64,000 bases of DNA, from the NCBI GenBank assembly GCA_964531695.1, contig CAZHEH010000002.1, positions 62,001 through 126,000 of the forward strand, given 5' to 3'. The position numbers and the translations under genes were made by a program. The notes beneath the pieces are model-generated. The model made no database searches and was not told where the DNA came from. It saw only the letters and a program-made list of their open reading frames with translations. This stretch comes from JAGXKT01 sp964531695 (GTDB lineage Bacteria > Planctomycetota > Phycisphaerae > SM23-33). Each line of letters begins with the position of its first letter. The stretch's first letter is position 1. Shown here one piece after another: positions 1 through 8,073 of this stretch.

Positions 1-1092
1 CGACACCGCCTGCTTCCGAACCTCGACGCGGATGCCGTCCCCGCACTCGAACGCGGCCGTTCTCGCCGAGCCGGTGTCCAACTCGGAGCAGCCGGCCGGC
101 AAGTCCAAGCTCCAGCCCTGCTCGGTGTCGCGGTGGTTGTTGGTGTCCGGTCCGGCCGGGGCCCAGCCGATATCGTGCAGGCCGTCAGGCCGGGCGGGCG
201 CGCGTCCCTCGCCCCGATGAACCCGGACGGCCTTGTTGGCCGACAGGCGATGGACCCGTGCGAAGCCGCCCGAGCGCGTCCGGGCCTCCGTCGTGCTCGA
301 TTCGTTCAGCCAGACGCCGGTCTCCGTGTCGATCAGCCACCGCTTGGTTGCCTGGGCGGTGACCTCCCGATCGCCGGTCTCCGCGGCCAGTTCGAACCTG
401 CCCTGCACGTCGGCGACGCCGTCGCGCACGGCCGTGAGCTTGAGTTGAGCGGCCCGGACGGTCCAGTTCGGCCCCGGGCTCCACGCCCGAAGCGCGGTCG
501 CCGGCGGCTGCCAGGTTCCCCCGACGGCGACCGGACCGCTCGGCATGAGTGCGGCCGTGTCCGCCGACCAGCCCTGGAAGCGCCGCGGCCCGAGCAGAAC
601 GTCCTTCATCAGCGCGATCTGCCCGGCCGAGGGCGCGGGCATGTCCACGCTGGCGAGCGTGGACGGATCGCACTTGAACTGCCCGCCCTCGCGGCGGGCC
701 TCGCCCATGACCGTCTCGAAGCGGATCGTGTCAGCGAATGCAGCGCTCCTCGGGCGCGACGAGGAAACGTCGCGGGCCACGTCGCTCGCGCGCATCCGCA
801 GGCGGGTCGGCCGTCCGGCCTCGTCGACGGCCAGTACGATCTGGGCCATCTGGCCGGTCGTCCGCGAGTGCCGGTCCCGGACGACCTGTCCGTCCGTTGT
901 TTGGACGAGCGTCTCGGTCTCCCGGACCGTGGACCAGTAGACCACGTCGCCCGGGCGGAACGCGGGCCGGCGGGACAGATCGTATGCCCCGCTCGCCGGC
1001 GTGTCCCCGCCGCCGAGGTCGACGCCGTTGCAGCCGGCGCACAGGCCGAAGACCGTGAGCAGCAGAACGTGTCGCACCCATGTATGTCCCAT
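1..1092 (-). CDS. Lipoprotein of unknown function, 3' end cut by window edge
   Basis: An open frame runs leftward from the ATG at 1092 to the edge without a stop, so 364 codons are visible and the C-terminus is missing. The N-terminus is a lipoprotein signal peptide: a short start, a hydrophobic stretch and a lipobox LCAGC with the acylated Cys at about residue 21. A GGAG Shine-Dalgarno sequence sits about 7 nt upstream of the ATG. The mature part is rich in beta-prone segments (for example YWSTVRETETLVQTTDGQVV) and recalls planctomycete lipoproteins that measure a converted quantity, but I recognise no named domain. The overlapping forward ORFs are shadows. It lies divergently to nothing obvious; argG runs in the same direction 110 bp upstream. 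Presumed anchored in a membrane facing the periplasm. Function unknown. Confidence 0.75.
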   Translation of the reverse strand, partial: MGHTWVRHVLLLTVFGLCAGCNGVDLGGGDTPASGAYDLSRRPAFRPGDVVYWSTVRETETLVQTTDGQVVRDRHSRTTGQMAQIVLAVDEAGRPTRLRMRASDVARDVSSSRPRSAAFADTIRFETVMGEARREGGQFKCDPSTLASVDMPAPSAGQIALMKDVLLGPRRFQGWSADTAALMPSGPVAVGGTWQPPATALRAWSPGPNWTVRAAQLKLTAVRDGVADVQGRFELAAETGDREVTAQATKRWLIDTETGVWLNESSTTEARTRSGGFARVHRLSANKAVRVHRGEGRAPARPDGLHDIGWAPAGPDTNNHRDTEQGWSLDLPAGCSELDTGSARTAAFECGDGIRVEVRKQAVS

Positions 1093-1202
1093 GACTTGCT
1101 CCATTGGCCGTTCCCGGGCACTCGGACCTTCGCCTACCGGGCTGAGCCGGTCAACCCGGCTCGGTTCCACGCATCCGCCTCATTCCTCGGCCGGCAGGCG
1201 TA

Positions 1203-2408
1203 CTAGCCGTCCCCGCGCCCGCGCATCTGCAAGCCGAACAGCCGGATGAAACCGGTCGCGTCCGAGGGCGTGTACTCCGCGCCCATGGCGAAGCTGGCCA
1301 GGTCTGTCGAGTAGATGCTGTTCGGCGAGGTCACGCCCGCGACGGCCGCGCGTCCGCGGAAGCACTTGATCCGCACGGAGCCGGTGACGTTCCGCTGCGT
1401 CGAGGCGACCAGCGCGTCCAGCGCATCGCGCAGCGGGCAGAACCACTTGCCGTTGTAGACCAGCTCGGCGTACTTGAGCCCGACCTGCTGCTTGTAGTGG
1501 GCCGTGTCGCGGTCCAGCGTGAGCGATTCCAGCGCCCGGTGCGCCTCGTACAGGATCGTCCCGCCCGGCGTCTCGTAGCAGCCGCGGCTCTTGATGCCGA
1601 CCAGTCGGTTCTCCACGAGGTCGACCTGCCCGACGGCGTGCCGCCCTCCGACGGCGTTGAGACGCTCGACGATGTCCTCGCCGTGCAGCCGCACGCCGTC
1701 AAGCGCGACGGGCACGCCCCGCTCGAAGTCCACTTGCACGTACGTCGGCGTGTCCGGCGCCTGCGAGAGCGGCACGGACATCGTCCACAGGTCGTCCTTC
1801 GGCTCGTTGGCCGGGTCCTCGAGGTCGGCGCCCTCGTGGCTGATGTGCCACAGGTTGCGGTCCCGCGAGTAGATCTTCTCTTTGGTCACCGGCACGGGGA
1901 TGTTCCGCGCCTTGGCGTATTCCACGGCCGCCTCGCGGCTGGTCAGGTCGAACGACGGGTCCTTCCACGGCGCGATGATCGTCAGCTCGGGGGCCAGGGC
2001 CATAAAGGTCAGCTCGAAGCGGACCTGATCGTTGCCCTTGCCGGTGGCGCCGTGGGCGACGGCGTCCGCGCCCTCCGCCTTGGCGCACTCGACCTGGGCC
2101 TTGGCGATCAGCGGTCGGGCGATGGACGTGCCGAGCAGATACACGTGCTCGTAGGCCGCCCCGGCCTGGAGCATCCGGAAGCAGTACTGCTCGGCGAACT
2201 CGCGCCGCAGGTCCGCCACAACGCATTTGCTTGCGCCGCTGGTGCGGGCCTTCTCCTCGATCCCGTCCAACTCGCCGGGGCCCTGGCCGAGGTCCGCGGC
2301 GAAGGCGACGACCTCGCAGCCGTACTTTTCCTTCAGCCACGGAAGGATGACCGAGGTGTCCAACCCGCCCGAGTACGCCAGCACGATCTTACTAATGCTT
2401 TCCGCCAT
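1203..2408 (-). CDS. argG: Argininosuccinate synthase
   Basis: ATP-dependent condensation of citrulline and aspartate to argininosuccinate, the penultimate step of arginine synthesis, in the cytosol. The N-terminus has the PP-loop motif AYSGGLDTS at residues 10-18. Further family blocks are the GATGKGNDQVRFE segment and SRDRNLWHISHEG. Length is 401 residues, normal for the family. A longer in-frame start exists at 2453, but the ATG at 2408 has a GGGAG ribosome site at good spacing and matches the usual N-terminus of the family. No other arginine gene is visible next to it. A 2'-strand ORF of 340 residues overlapping it is a GC-codon shadow. Confidence 0.97.
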   Translation of the reverse strand: MAESISKIVLAYSGGLDTSVILPWLKEKYGCEVVAFAADLGQGPGELDGIEEKARTSGASKCVVADLRREFAEQYCFRMLQAGAAYEHVYLLGTSIARPLIAKAQVECAKAEGADAVAHGATGKGNDQVRFELTFMALAPELTIIAPWKDPSFDLTSREAAVEYAKARNIPVPVTKEKIYSRDRNLWHISHEGADLEDPANEPKDDLWTMSVPLSQAPDTPTYVQVDFERGVPVALDGVRLHGEDIVERLNAVGGRHAVGQVDLVENRLVGIKSRGCYETPGGTILYEAHRALESLTLDRDTAHYKQQVGLKYAELVYNGKWFCPLRDALDALVASTQRNVTGSVRIKCFRGRAAVAGVTSPNSIYSTDLASFAMGAEYTPSDATGFIRLFGLQMRGRGDG

Positions 2409-2641
2409 GCGCGTCTCTCCCGCAATGCGCCGCTCCCCGCGGCGTTCGCGCATGCTACCAACTCCTCCCGAAGCGGGCCAGCCCGAACGGCCCGGCGTCT
2501 ACGGCGGCTCGCTGCATGAGCTGTTCGGCCGCTGTGCCGGGCGTGGGTCATGGATTTCCCGTGTTATCGCCCGCAGAGGGCATTCGGTTTGCCCGATGAT
2601 GCATATTGTGGCATCCGTCGGCGTCAATCTCGCCGGTTGGC

Positions 2642-2670
2642 TTGACCGAATCGCGGCGAGCTGGTACATA
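2642..2670 (+). promoter_or_regulatory. Sigma70-type promoter of tRNA-Ala
   Basis: TTGACC at 2642-2647, a 17-nt spacer and TACATA at 2665-2670, placing the transcription start about 5-7 nt ahead of the tRNA at 2682. Spacing and position fit a stable-RNA promoter. Confidence 0.6.
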
Positions 2671-2681
2671 AGGAAGTCTCT

Positions 2682-2754
2682 GGGGCCGTAGCTCAGTTGG
2701 GAGAGCGCATGCATGGCATGCATGAGGTCCGGGGTTCGAATCCCCGCGGCTCCA
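2682..2754 (+). tRNA. tRNA-Ala, anticodon GGC
   Basis: A complete 73-nt cloverleaf. The acceptor stem GGGGCCG pairs with CGGCTCC (with one G-T). The D arm is GCTC...GAGC. The anticodon stem CATGC/GCATG encloses the loop ATGGCAT, so the anticodon is GGC and reads GCC codons, which are abundant in this genome. The T arm is CGGGG-TTCGAAT-CCCCG. The discriminator is A and no CCA is encoded, so a CCA-adding enzyme is required. Confidence 0.97.
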
Positions 2755-2956
2755 TTCGAATCGCGTGGGCGCGCGCCCCCGCTTCGCTTAAGGCAGGACG
2801 GAACTCCCACGAGACGGGGGGCCGACGGGTGAGTCAGACGTTCTGAGCGCGAATCCCTACGAGGGGCTGATCACCCCGCCTGCACCCGCTGCCGACCGTC
2901 CTCCCGGCGAGTCCTAGTCGATACGCTCTGTCTGGCCGTACGGCCGTCGGGGCGGC

Positions 2957-2962
2957 TATACT
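2957..2962 (+). promoter_or_regulatory. Possible -10 element for the flavodoxin-like gene
   Basis: TATACT about 43 nt ahead of the start codon at 3005. I see no convincing -35 hexamer at the matching distance, so this is a weak call. The stretch 2755-2956 holds no gene that I can support. Confidence 0.3.
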
Positions 2963-3004
2963 GCCTCAGCGGACAACCTCACCTCCGCAGGACCGAGGAA
3001 GACC

Positions 3005-3484
3005 ATGGCGACAATTCTGATTGGCTATTACACGCGGACGCATCACACGGAGCACATGGCCGATGCGATGGGCGAGGGGGCTTCGACTGTCGAAGGAGCG
3101 GAGGTCGACGTGCGGCCGATTTCGGGGCTCGAAGCGCGCGAACTGCTGGACTACGACGCAATCGTGCTCGGTTCGCCCACGTACTACGGCACCATGTCGG
3201 CGGAGACGAAGCGGCTGCTCGATGAGTCTGTCGCCTTCCACGGACGGCTGAAGGGCAAGGTGGGCGGGGCCTTCGCCAGCAGCGCCAACGTCGGCGGCGG
3301 CAACGAGACGACCGTGCTGGACATCGTCAAGGCCCTCCTCATTCACGGCATGGTCGTTCAGGGCGACCCGGGCGGGGACCACTACGGCCCGGTGGCCGTG
3401 GGCGACCCCGACGAGCGGGCCCTTCGCGAGTGTCGCAAGTTCGGCACGCTCAACGCTTCCCTGGCCGTCCGGCTCCACGGCTGA
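3005..3484 (+). CDS. Flavodoxin / NAD(P)H:quinone reductase-like flavoprotein
   Basis: A 159-residue single-domain protein with the flavodoxin fold. The first strand and phosphate loop appear as ILIGYYTRTHHTEHMADAM (residues 4-22), where TRTHHTE corresponds to the FMN-phosphate-binding T/S-rich loop. The second FMN loop is GSPTYYGTMSAETK near residues 57-70, as in WrbA-type proteins, and a third conserved block is FASSANVGGGNETT near 96-110. The probable role is FMN-dependent reduction of quinones or electron transfer in the cytosol; the exact substrate cannot be told. A GAGGAAG ribosome site lies just ahead of the ATG. Monocistronic by context: the next gene has its own promoter. Confidence 0.85.
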   Translation: MATILIGYYTRTHHTEHMADAMGEGASTVEGAEVDVRPISGLEARELLDYDAIVLGSPTYYGTMSAETKRLLDESVAFHGRLKGKVGGAFASSANVGGGNETTVLDIVKALLIHGMVVQGDPGGDHYGPVAVGDPDERALRECRKFGTLNASLAVRLHG

Positions 3485-3535
3485 GTTTCGTGGGGGCGGT
3501 CCCGTCTCGCCGACAGATGCACCTCGGCCCAGCCC

Positions 3536-3563
3536 TTGCGGGACCGGGTCTGCGCCGTATAAT
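3536..3563 (+). promoter_or_regulatory. Sigma70-type promoter of the HEAT-lipoprotein/mla operon
   Basis: TTGCGG at 3536-3541, a 16-nt spacer and a consensus TATAAT at 3558-3563. Transcription would start near 3570, about 37 nt ahead of the TTG start at 3607. Confidence 0.6.
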
Positions 3564-3606
3564 CGGCACCATCTGAGGCAGTTACACGTTCGCAAACAGG
3601 ACAAGC

Positions 3607-3990
3607 TTGAACCGCGTTCTCGTCAGCATGGGAGCTGGGATCGTCGTGCTCGCCCTGAGCGGCTGTGCGCCGTCCGGCTCGTCCCTGGAGGGCGAGTTGC
3701 AGGGAGGTGACCCGGCCGTGCGCGTGCGGGCGATCATCCACGCCGCGGAGCGGAGCGACCAAGACGCCCTCCCGTACCTGGTGGATCGCCTGACGGACTC
3801 GGACCGCTCCGTGCGGATGTACGCGATTCTCGCCCTGAAGAAGCTGACCGGACAGACGCTGGGATACTGCCACTACGCCCCCGCTCGCGAGCGCACAGAG
3901 ATGGCGGAGCGCTGGCGCGAATGGCTGGGGCGGAATCGAGGCGCGGCGACCCGTCCGGCGACCGGAAACGCACAAGAGGCCCAACCATGA
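3607..3990 (+). CDS. Small HEAT-repeat lipoprotein, first gene of the mla operon
   Basis: A 127-residue protein with a lipoprotein signal peptide (basic start, hydrophobic core, lipobox LSGC near residue 20). The mature domain carries HEAT/armadillo-like helices: one pattern is DPAVRVRAIIHAAE, and a second is DSDRSVRMYAILALKKLTG. The start is TTG at 3607, chosen because it includes the basic residues that the signal peptide needs; an ATG at 3628 would remove them. Its stop overlaps the next start as ATGA, so it is translationally coupled to the STAS gene and belongs to the lipid-transport operon. A lipoprotein of this type is not a standard Mla subunit. It may help assemble or dock the transporter, which is inference only. 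Confidence 0.75.
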   Translation: MNRVLVSMGAGIVVLALSGCAPSGSSLEGELQGGDPAVRVRAIIHAAERSDQDALPYLVDRLTDSDRSVRMYAILALKKLTGQTLGYCHYAPARERTEMAERWREWLGRNRGAATRPATGNAQEAQP

Positions 3991-4328
3991 GTCCTGAGCC
4001 CACGGGTTCCCCCATCGCCGGCGTCGATTGGGACGACGGCACCTGCATCGCCCGCGCGTCCGGCGAGATCGTCATGGAGCGGAATGAGCCGTTCCAGGAC
4101 GAGTTGCTCTCGCTCATCGCCCGAAAGCCCGAGCGGCTGGTTGTCGACTTCGCCGCCGTCTCGTTCATCGACTCCTCCGGCATGGCCACTCTCGTGAAGG
4201 TCCTGGCTCGTGCCCGCAAGGCCGGGTCCGAGCTGATCCTGCGGGGCATGCCCGAGCGGATCCGCGGCGTGTTTGAGATCGCCCGCCTGGACCGGATCTT
4301 CCGCATCGAGGCGGGCGAGGGGAGCTGA
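3987..4328 (+). CDS. STAS-domain protein, MlaB-like or anti-sigma-factor antagonist
   Basis: 113 residues, one STAS domain. The conserved segment VVDFAAVSFIDSSGMATLV contains the DSSG motif, the site of the phosphorylatable serine in SpoIIAA-type proteins. In Mla systems a cytoplasmic STAS protein (MlaB) binds the ATPase MlaF. The neighbours are MlaE, MlaF and MlaD homologues, so an MlaB role is the better reading. The DSSG motif keeps open a second role as an anti-sigma antagonist. ATGA overlap with the gene before and a 2-nt gap to mlaE indicate one transcript. A longer in-frame start at 3921 was rejected because it would run deep into the preceding gene. Confidence 0.85.
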   Translation: MSPEPTGSPIAGVDWDDGTCIARASGEIVMERNEPFQDELLSLIARKPERLVVDFAAVSFIDSSGMATLVKVLARARKAGSELILRGMPERIRGVFEIARLDRIFRIEAGEGS

Positions 4329-4330
4329 CC

Positions 4331-5149
4331 ATGTCCATGGCCCGCAAGCGCAATCTGATTGAGGCCGTCGGCGCCAAGGCGCTGGCGGGCGTCTGCTGGG
4401 CCGGAGAGGTCTGGCTGCTGTGCCGCGCGACGCTCGGAATGGCTGCCAGGGGGCTCGTGCGCCGGAAGGCCCGGCTGCGGCGCGGCGTGCTTTCGCATCA
4501 GATGGTCCGAGTGGGCGTGCGGAGCTTGGGCGTGGTGTTCGTCGTGCAGTCGTTCATCGGCGTGATCCTCGCCCTGCAGATGGCTCCCGCCCTGTCGGAT
4601 TACGGCTCGGAGGCGGAAATCCCCCGCATCGTGGGCATTGCGGGCTTCCGGATGCTGGCTCCGATCATGACGGCCGTGATCCTCAGCGGCTTCGCCGGCG
4701 CCTCCATCGCCGCGGAACTGGGCACGATGGTGGTTTCCGAGGAGGTGGACGCGCTGCGCGTGATGGCGCTGAACCCGGTGCGGTTCCTGGTGCTGCCGCG
4801 GGTGCTGGCGACGATGATCATGATGGTGCTGTTGACCGTGTTGGCGGACGTGATTCTGGCGTTCGGGGCGTACGCGGCCTCGTGGCTTGCGCTCGGCCCC
4901 GACGTGTACAATGGCTTCTGGGGCCGGATGAGCGACACGCTGACCTACAGCGACTTCGCCACCGGTCTGACGCAGGCGGCCGTGTTCGGACTGCTGATCG
5001 GCCTGATCGCCTGCCGGGAGGGCCTGGGCGTCCGCGGCGGGGCTGAAGGCGTCGGCCTGGCAACCACTCGCACCGTTGTCTATTCCATCGTGGCCGTGGG
5101 GTCGGCGGCCTTCGTGTTCACTGCGGTCTTCTTCGTGTTCGACCTGTAG
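4331..5149 (+). CDS. mlaE: MlaE/YrbE-family ABC transporter permease
   Basis: Inner-membrane permease of an MCE lipid transporter. At 272 residues it fits the family (about 260). Features are an N-terminal amphipathic region, a first hydrophobic stretch after residue 58 (VRSLGVVFVVQSFIGVILAL), the conserved segment around GFRMLAPIMTAVILSGFAGA, the following AAELGTMVVSEEVDALRVM block that contacts the ATPase, and further membrane helices to the C-terminus. It is preceded by the STAS gene by 2 nt and followed by the ATPase gene. The role is movement of phospholipids or other lipids between inner and outer membrane; the direction cannot be read from sequence. Confidence 0.93.
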   Translation: MSMARKRNLIEAVGAKALAGVCWAGEVWLLCRATLGMAARGLVRRKARLRRGVLSHQMVRVGVRSLGVVFVVQSFIGVILALQMAPALSDYGSEAEIPRIVGIAGFRMLAPIMTAVILSGFAGASIAAELGTMVVSEEVDALRVMALNPVRFLVLPRVLATMIMMVLLTVLADVILAFGAYAASWLALGPDVYNGFWGRMSDTLTYSDFATGLTQAAVFGLLIGLIACREGLGVRGGAEGVGLATTRTVVYSIVAVGSAAFVFTAVFFVFDL

Positions 5150-5174
5150 CGGCGCCGATTCGGGCGGAACGCCC

Positions 5175-6023
5175 ATGGTGACAGAACCAGACAGTCCGGT
5201 CATTCGTGTCGCGCGGCTCACGAAGTACTTCGGCGAGCGCGCGGTGTTGCGCGGCGTGGACCTGGAGGTCCGCCCGGGCGAGACGATGGTCATCATGGGC
5301 GGATCCGGTTGCGGCAAGACGACGCTGATGAAGCACATGATCGGCCTGCACGTGCCGGACGAGGGCGAGGTGGAGGTCTGCGGCAAGCGGATCGACCGGA
5401 TCGACGAGCAGGAACTGGACGACTTGCGGCGGCGGTACGGAGTATTGTTCCAGGGCGGGGCGTTGTTCACGTCGATGACCGTAGCGGAGAACGTCGCCCT
5501 GCCGCTCCAGGAGCACACGGACCTCGACGCCGAGACGATCGAGATCGTGGTCCGGATCAAGCTCGAGCAGGTCGGGCTGCGCGAGGCGGCCGGCCGGGCG
5601 CCGTCGGAGCTGTCGGGGGGCATGCGGAAGCGCGTGGCGCTGGCGCGGGCCCTGGCGCTCGATCCGGAGCTGCTGTTCTGCGACGAGCCCTCGGCCGGAT
5701 TGGACCCGGTCACCACGGCCGAGATCGACGAACTCATCGGCGGACTGACGCGCATGCTCGGTGTGACGAGCGTGATCGTTACGCATGTGATGGAATCGGC
5801 CTTCCGCATCGCCGACCGCATGGCGATGCTCGATGGCGGCCGTATGCTGATGGTCGGCACGCGCGAGCAGTTCGCGGAGGTCCGCGATGCCGAACCGAGC
5901 GGCGACAAGGATCGGGACCTCATCCGGCAGTTCATCCGGGGGGACGCGGACGGGCCCATGTCGCAGCGGCGGACGCTGGACGGGTATGAACAGGACATCA
6001 TGCGGGCGGCCGAGGGACTCTGA
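5175..6023 (+). CDS. mlaF: MlaF-family ABC transporter ATP-binding protein
   Basis: The 282-residue ATPase subunit that powers the MlaE permease on the cytosolic face. Walker A is GGSGCGKT at residues 42-49, the ABC signature is LSGGMRKRVALARA, and Walker B is LLFCDEPSAGLD. GMRKR in place of the common GQQQR is typical of the MlaF/Mkl group. The start is taken at the ATG at 5175, 25 nt after the mlaE stop; a longer frame from 5076 would overlap mlaE and has no domain sense. The C-terminal tail (about 40 residues) may carry the MlaB or dimer contact known in this family, which is inference. Confidence 0.94.
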   Translation: MVTEPDSPVIRVARLTKYFGERAVLRGVDLEVRPGETMVIMGGSGCGKTTLMKHMIGLHVPDEGEVEVCGKRIDRIDEQELDDLRRRYGVLFQGGALFTSMTVAENVALPLQEHTDLDAETIEIVVRIKLEQVGLREAAGRAPSELSGGMRKRVALARALALDPELLFCDEPSAGLDPVTTAEIDELIGGLTRMLGVTSVIVTHVMESAFRIADRMAMLDGGRMLMVGTREQFAEVRDAEPSGDKDRDLIRQFIRGDADGPMSQRRTLDGYEQDIMRAAEGL

Positions 6024-6044
6024 CGCCCGCGGGGAGAATGGCCC

Positions 6045-7397
6045 ATGGCGAAACGAAGGGCGAATGAACTGACCGCCGGACTGTTCGTGCTGGGAACGCT
6101 GGCCCTGGCGATGGGGCTGGTGTTGTGGATCGGTGCGGCGGAGCTGTTCCGCCCGGCGCGGCAGACGGCCTGGTTCGCGGCCGAGCAGTCGGCGGGCAGT
6201 CTCGGATTGACGGTCGGCACGCCGGTGCTGATCGGCGACGAGACGGTCGGTCGCGTGGAGGAGGTGTGGTTCGACCCGGGGGCCGAGCGCACGTATTACC
6301 GAGTCAAGATCGAGCGAGAGGACATCGAGATCCGCGCCGACGCCGAGGCGACCGTCTCGGTGCAGCTCGTCGGGCAAGGTCGTCTGGTGGTGACCAGCTT
6401 GGGCTCGCCTGACGCACCGCGGGCCGACCGGGAGAACCCCGTGATGATCGGCGGTGGGCTCGGCGAGGCCATGGAAGGCCTGAACGAGCTGATCGCGCAG
6501 CTCAACGGCGTCGCGGGGGTCTTGCGGAATCAGATGATGACCCTCGAGGGCGAGCAGGTGCTCAGCCGCCTCCCGACCATCATGGCCCACCTGGAGCAGG
6601 GGGCCCTGCACGTGGCCGAGATCACCGGGAACCTGCTCGGGGAGACGGACCGAGAGGACCCCGCGTCGCTGCTGGCCGGGGCGCACCGCAGCTTGGGTCA
6701 CGTCGAGGCGGCTTCCGGACAACTGGAGCGGCAGATGGACCCGGACGCCGACGGCACGGTGCTGGCCAACGTGGTGGCGATCACCCGCAGCATCCGCCGC
6801 GAGACGGACGCGAAGGCGGTCGGCTCACTACTGGGCACGGCTCATGGCGTGATGAACGCCGTGCACGCGATCACCTCTGACGCACGGCCGAAGGTGGCCA
6901 AGATGCTCGGGCACGCGGCCACGACCGCCGAGAACATCGAGCGGTTTACCGAGGACGAGATTCCATCGCTCTTCGAGCAGGTCCGGGAGGCCAACGACCG
7001 CATCCTGAAGGTGGCCAACGACCTGTCCGCGGTCTCGGGAGCCACGCGGGAGATCGTCGTGCTGAACCGGGAGAACATCGATCACATGATCGAGAACATG
7101 GCCAGAGTGTCGGAGTCGCTGAAAGCCACGGCCGCGGAGATCCGGCGGAGTCCGTGGCGCCTGCTGCGCCGCCCGCCGAAGGAGGAGATCGAGTCGTACG
7201 ACATTCTGACGGCGGCGTCGGCCTTCTCTCAGGGGGCGGCCTCGCTGGACCGGGCGGTGACCAAGCTCCAGCAGTTGGAGGGGGAAGGCGTGGCGGCCGA
7301 CGACCCGCAAATCGAGGCGATTCGCTCTCATCTCAAGGAGACCTTCGCGAAGTTCAAGGCGGTGGAGGATGCCCTGTGGGAACAGATGCAGGACTGA
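6045..7397 (+). CDS. mlaD: MCE-domain (MlaD-like) substrate-binding protein
   Basis: 450 residues. An N-terminal membrane anchor (GLFVLGTLALAMGLVLWIG, about residues 12-30) is followed by one MCE domain (about 38-130) with the typical GLTVGTPVLIGDETVGRV core. Then comes a long helical and coiled-coil region of about 300 residues, ending in a part with repeated heptad character. E. coli MlaD is about 180 residues, so this is the long MCE type whose helices can form a tunnel across the periplasm. That would explain why no periplasmic shuttle (MlaC) is found nearby. Last gene of the operon; the gap to mlaF is 21 nt. Confidence 0.9.
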   Translation: MAKRRANELTAGLFVLGTLALAMGLVLWIGAAELFRPARQTAWFAAEQSAGSLGLTVGTPVLIGDETVGRVEEVWFDPGAERTYYRVKIEREDIEIRADAEATVSVQLVGQGRLVVTSLGSPDAPRADRENPVMIGGGLGEAMEGLNELIAQLNGVAGVLRNQMMTLEGEQVLSRLPTIMAHLEQGALHVAEITGNLLGETDREDPASLLAGAHRSLGHVEAASGQLERQMDPDADGTVLANVVAITRSIRRETDAKAVGSLLGTAHGVMNAVHAITSDARPKVAKMLGHAATTAENIERFTEDEIPSLFEQVREANDRILKVANDLSAVSGATREIVVLNRENIDHMIENMARVSESLKATAAEIRRSPWRLLRRPPKEEIESYDILTAASAFSQGAASLDRAVTKLQQLEGEGVAADDPQIEAIRSHLKETFAKFKAVEDALWEQMQD

Positions 7398-7600
7398 CGC
7401 GGCGGGGCCGGCGGCTCGGATGTTGCCGCTGCGCGCTGCCGGTGTCGCTCCCCCGTGCGTGCGGTTGACGCGCCGGGCCCGGCTCTGGCAGGCGGCCCGA
7501 ATGCCATCTGCGACTGTGCACTTTCCAGAGCATTTTTAAGTCTATTGGGGCCAGAGGATTACCCAAAGGCAGGAAAAATTGGAAAAACCCGAAGTTTAGG

Positions 7601-7630
7601 TTGAGAAAAGTCTGCTGTTTGCCGTATATT
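7601..7630 (+). promoter_or_regulatory. Promoter of RNA unit 1
   Basis: TTGAGA at 7601-7606, an 18-nt spacer and TATATT at 7625-7630. The A-rich run at about 7573-7590 just upstream could act as an UP element. The region 7398-7600 holds no gene that I can support. Confidence 0.5.
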
Positions 7631-7642
7631 GATGTAGAGCGA

Positions 7643-7717
7643 GCGACAGGGGCTGCTCCCCCCAGCCCCACGGCCGACGAGGTTTCTCCTCCTTTCCCTC
7701 GTCGGCCGGTTTTTTTT
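7643..7717 (+). ncRNA. Tandem two-hairpin RNA, unit 1 of 4
   Basis: Hairpin 1 is GGGGCTG/CAGCCCC with the loop CTCCCCC. Hairpin 2 is an 11-bp stem, GGCCGACGAGG (7672-7682) with CCTCGTCGGCC (7697-7707), around the 14-nt loop TTTCTCCTCCTTTC, followed at once by GGTTTTTTTT. The second hairpin therefore doubles as an intrinsic terminator. The loop carries CCTCCTTT, the same as the usual 3' tail of bacterial 16S rRNA. Units 2-4 repeat the plan with changed but still paired stems. Confidence 0.75.
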
Positions 7718-7764
7718 ACGCGAAGCTTCTCAGATGCTTACGGCAATCCGGGCCCGATTTGCGG

Positions 7765-7792
7765 TTGCGTGATCTGAAATGTATGCTAATAT
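7765..7792 (+). promoter_or_regulatory. Promoter of RNA unit 2
   Basis: TTGCGT at 7765-7770, a 16-nt spacer and TAATAT at 7787-7792, with a TGC just before the -10 (extended -10 type). The -10 ends 12 nt before CAGGGGCTG, as in units 3 and 4. Confidence 0.5.
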
Positions 7793-7797
7793 TGTGA

Positions 7798-7873
7798 GCG
7801 ACCACAGGGGCTGCTCCCCCCAGCTCCTGTCGGCCGATGGGGTTTCTCCTCCTTTCCCCCATCGGCCGTTTTT
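7798..7873 (+). ncRNA. Tandem two-hairpin RNA, unit 2 of 4
   Basis: Begins GCGACCACAGGGGCTG. Hairpin 1 is CAGGGGCTG/CAGCTCCTG (9 bp with one G-U) around CTCCCCC. Hairpin 2 is GGCCGATGGGG/CCCCATCGGCC around the same loop as unit 1 (TTTCTCCTCCTTTC), followed by GTTTTTG. Relative to unit 1 both arms of stem 2 changed together (GACGAGG to GATGGGG, CCTCGTC to CCCCATC), so pairing is kept while the loop is fixed. Confidence 0.75.
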
Positions 7874-7921
7874 GTGCGCTGACCGTCGCGTGCCGGAAAA
7901 TCCGAGAATTCGACGTTCGGG

Positions 7922-7951
7922 GCGAACCCGGACGTAGGGTAAACGTAGTAT
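7922..7951 (+). promoter_or_regulatory. Promoter of RNA unit 3 with shared GCGAACCC motif
   Basis: GCGAACCC at 7922-7929, a 16-nt spacer and TAGTAT at 7946-7951. Unit 4 has the same upstream motif at the same spacing. The GAAC core resembles -35 elements used by ECF sigma factors. Confidence 0.45.
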
Positions 7952-7956
7952 AGACA

Positions 7957-8032
7957 GCGACCACAGGGGCTGCTCCCCCCAGTCCCTGCCGGCCGGCGAG
8001 GTTTCTCCTCCTTTCCCTCGCCGGCCGATTTT
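7957..8032 (+). ncRNA. Tandem two-hairpin RNA, unit 3 of 4
   Basis: Begins GCGACCACAGGGGCTG. Hairpin 1 is CAGGGGCTG/CAGTCCCTG around CTCCCCC; the G-U pair sits at a different position than in unit 2. Hairpin 2 is GGCCGGCGAGG/CCTCGCCGGCC around TTTCTCCTCCTTTC, followed by GATTTTG, a weaker T tract than in the other units. Confidence 0.75.
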
Positions 8033-8073
8033 GTGCGCCCCGGCCGACAATTCCGAGAGATGTCCCAAGCTAA

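Noticed and set aside
3734..6292. Minus-strand ORF of 852 residues across the mla operon
   Set aside because: It is a mirror frame of GC-rich codons; it is low-complexity (Ser, Arg, Pro), and overlaps genes with clear families.
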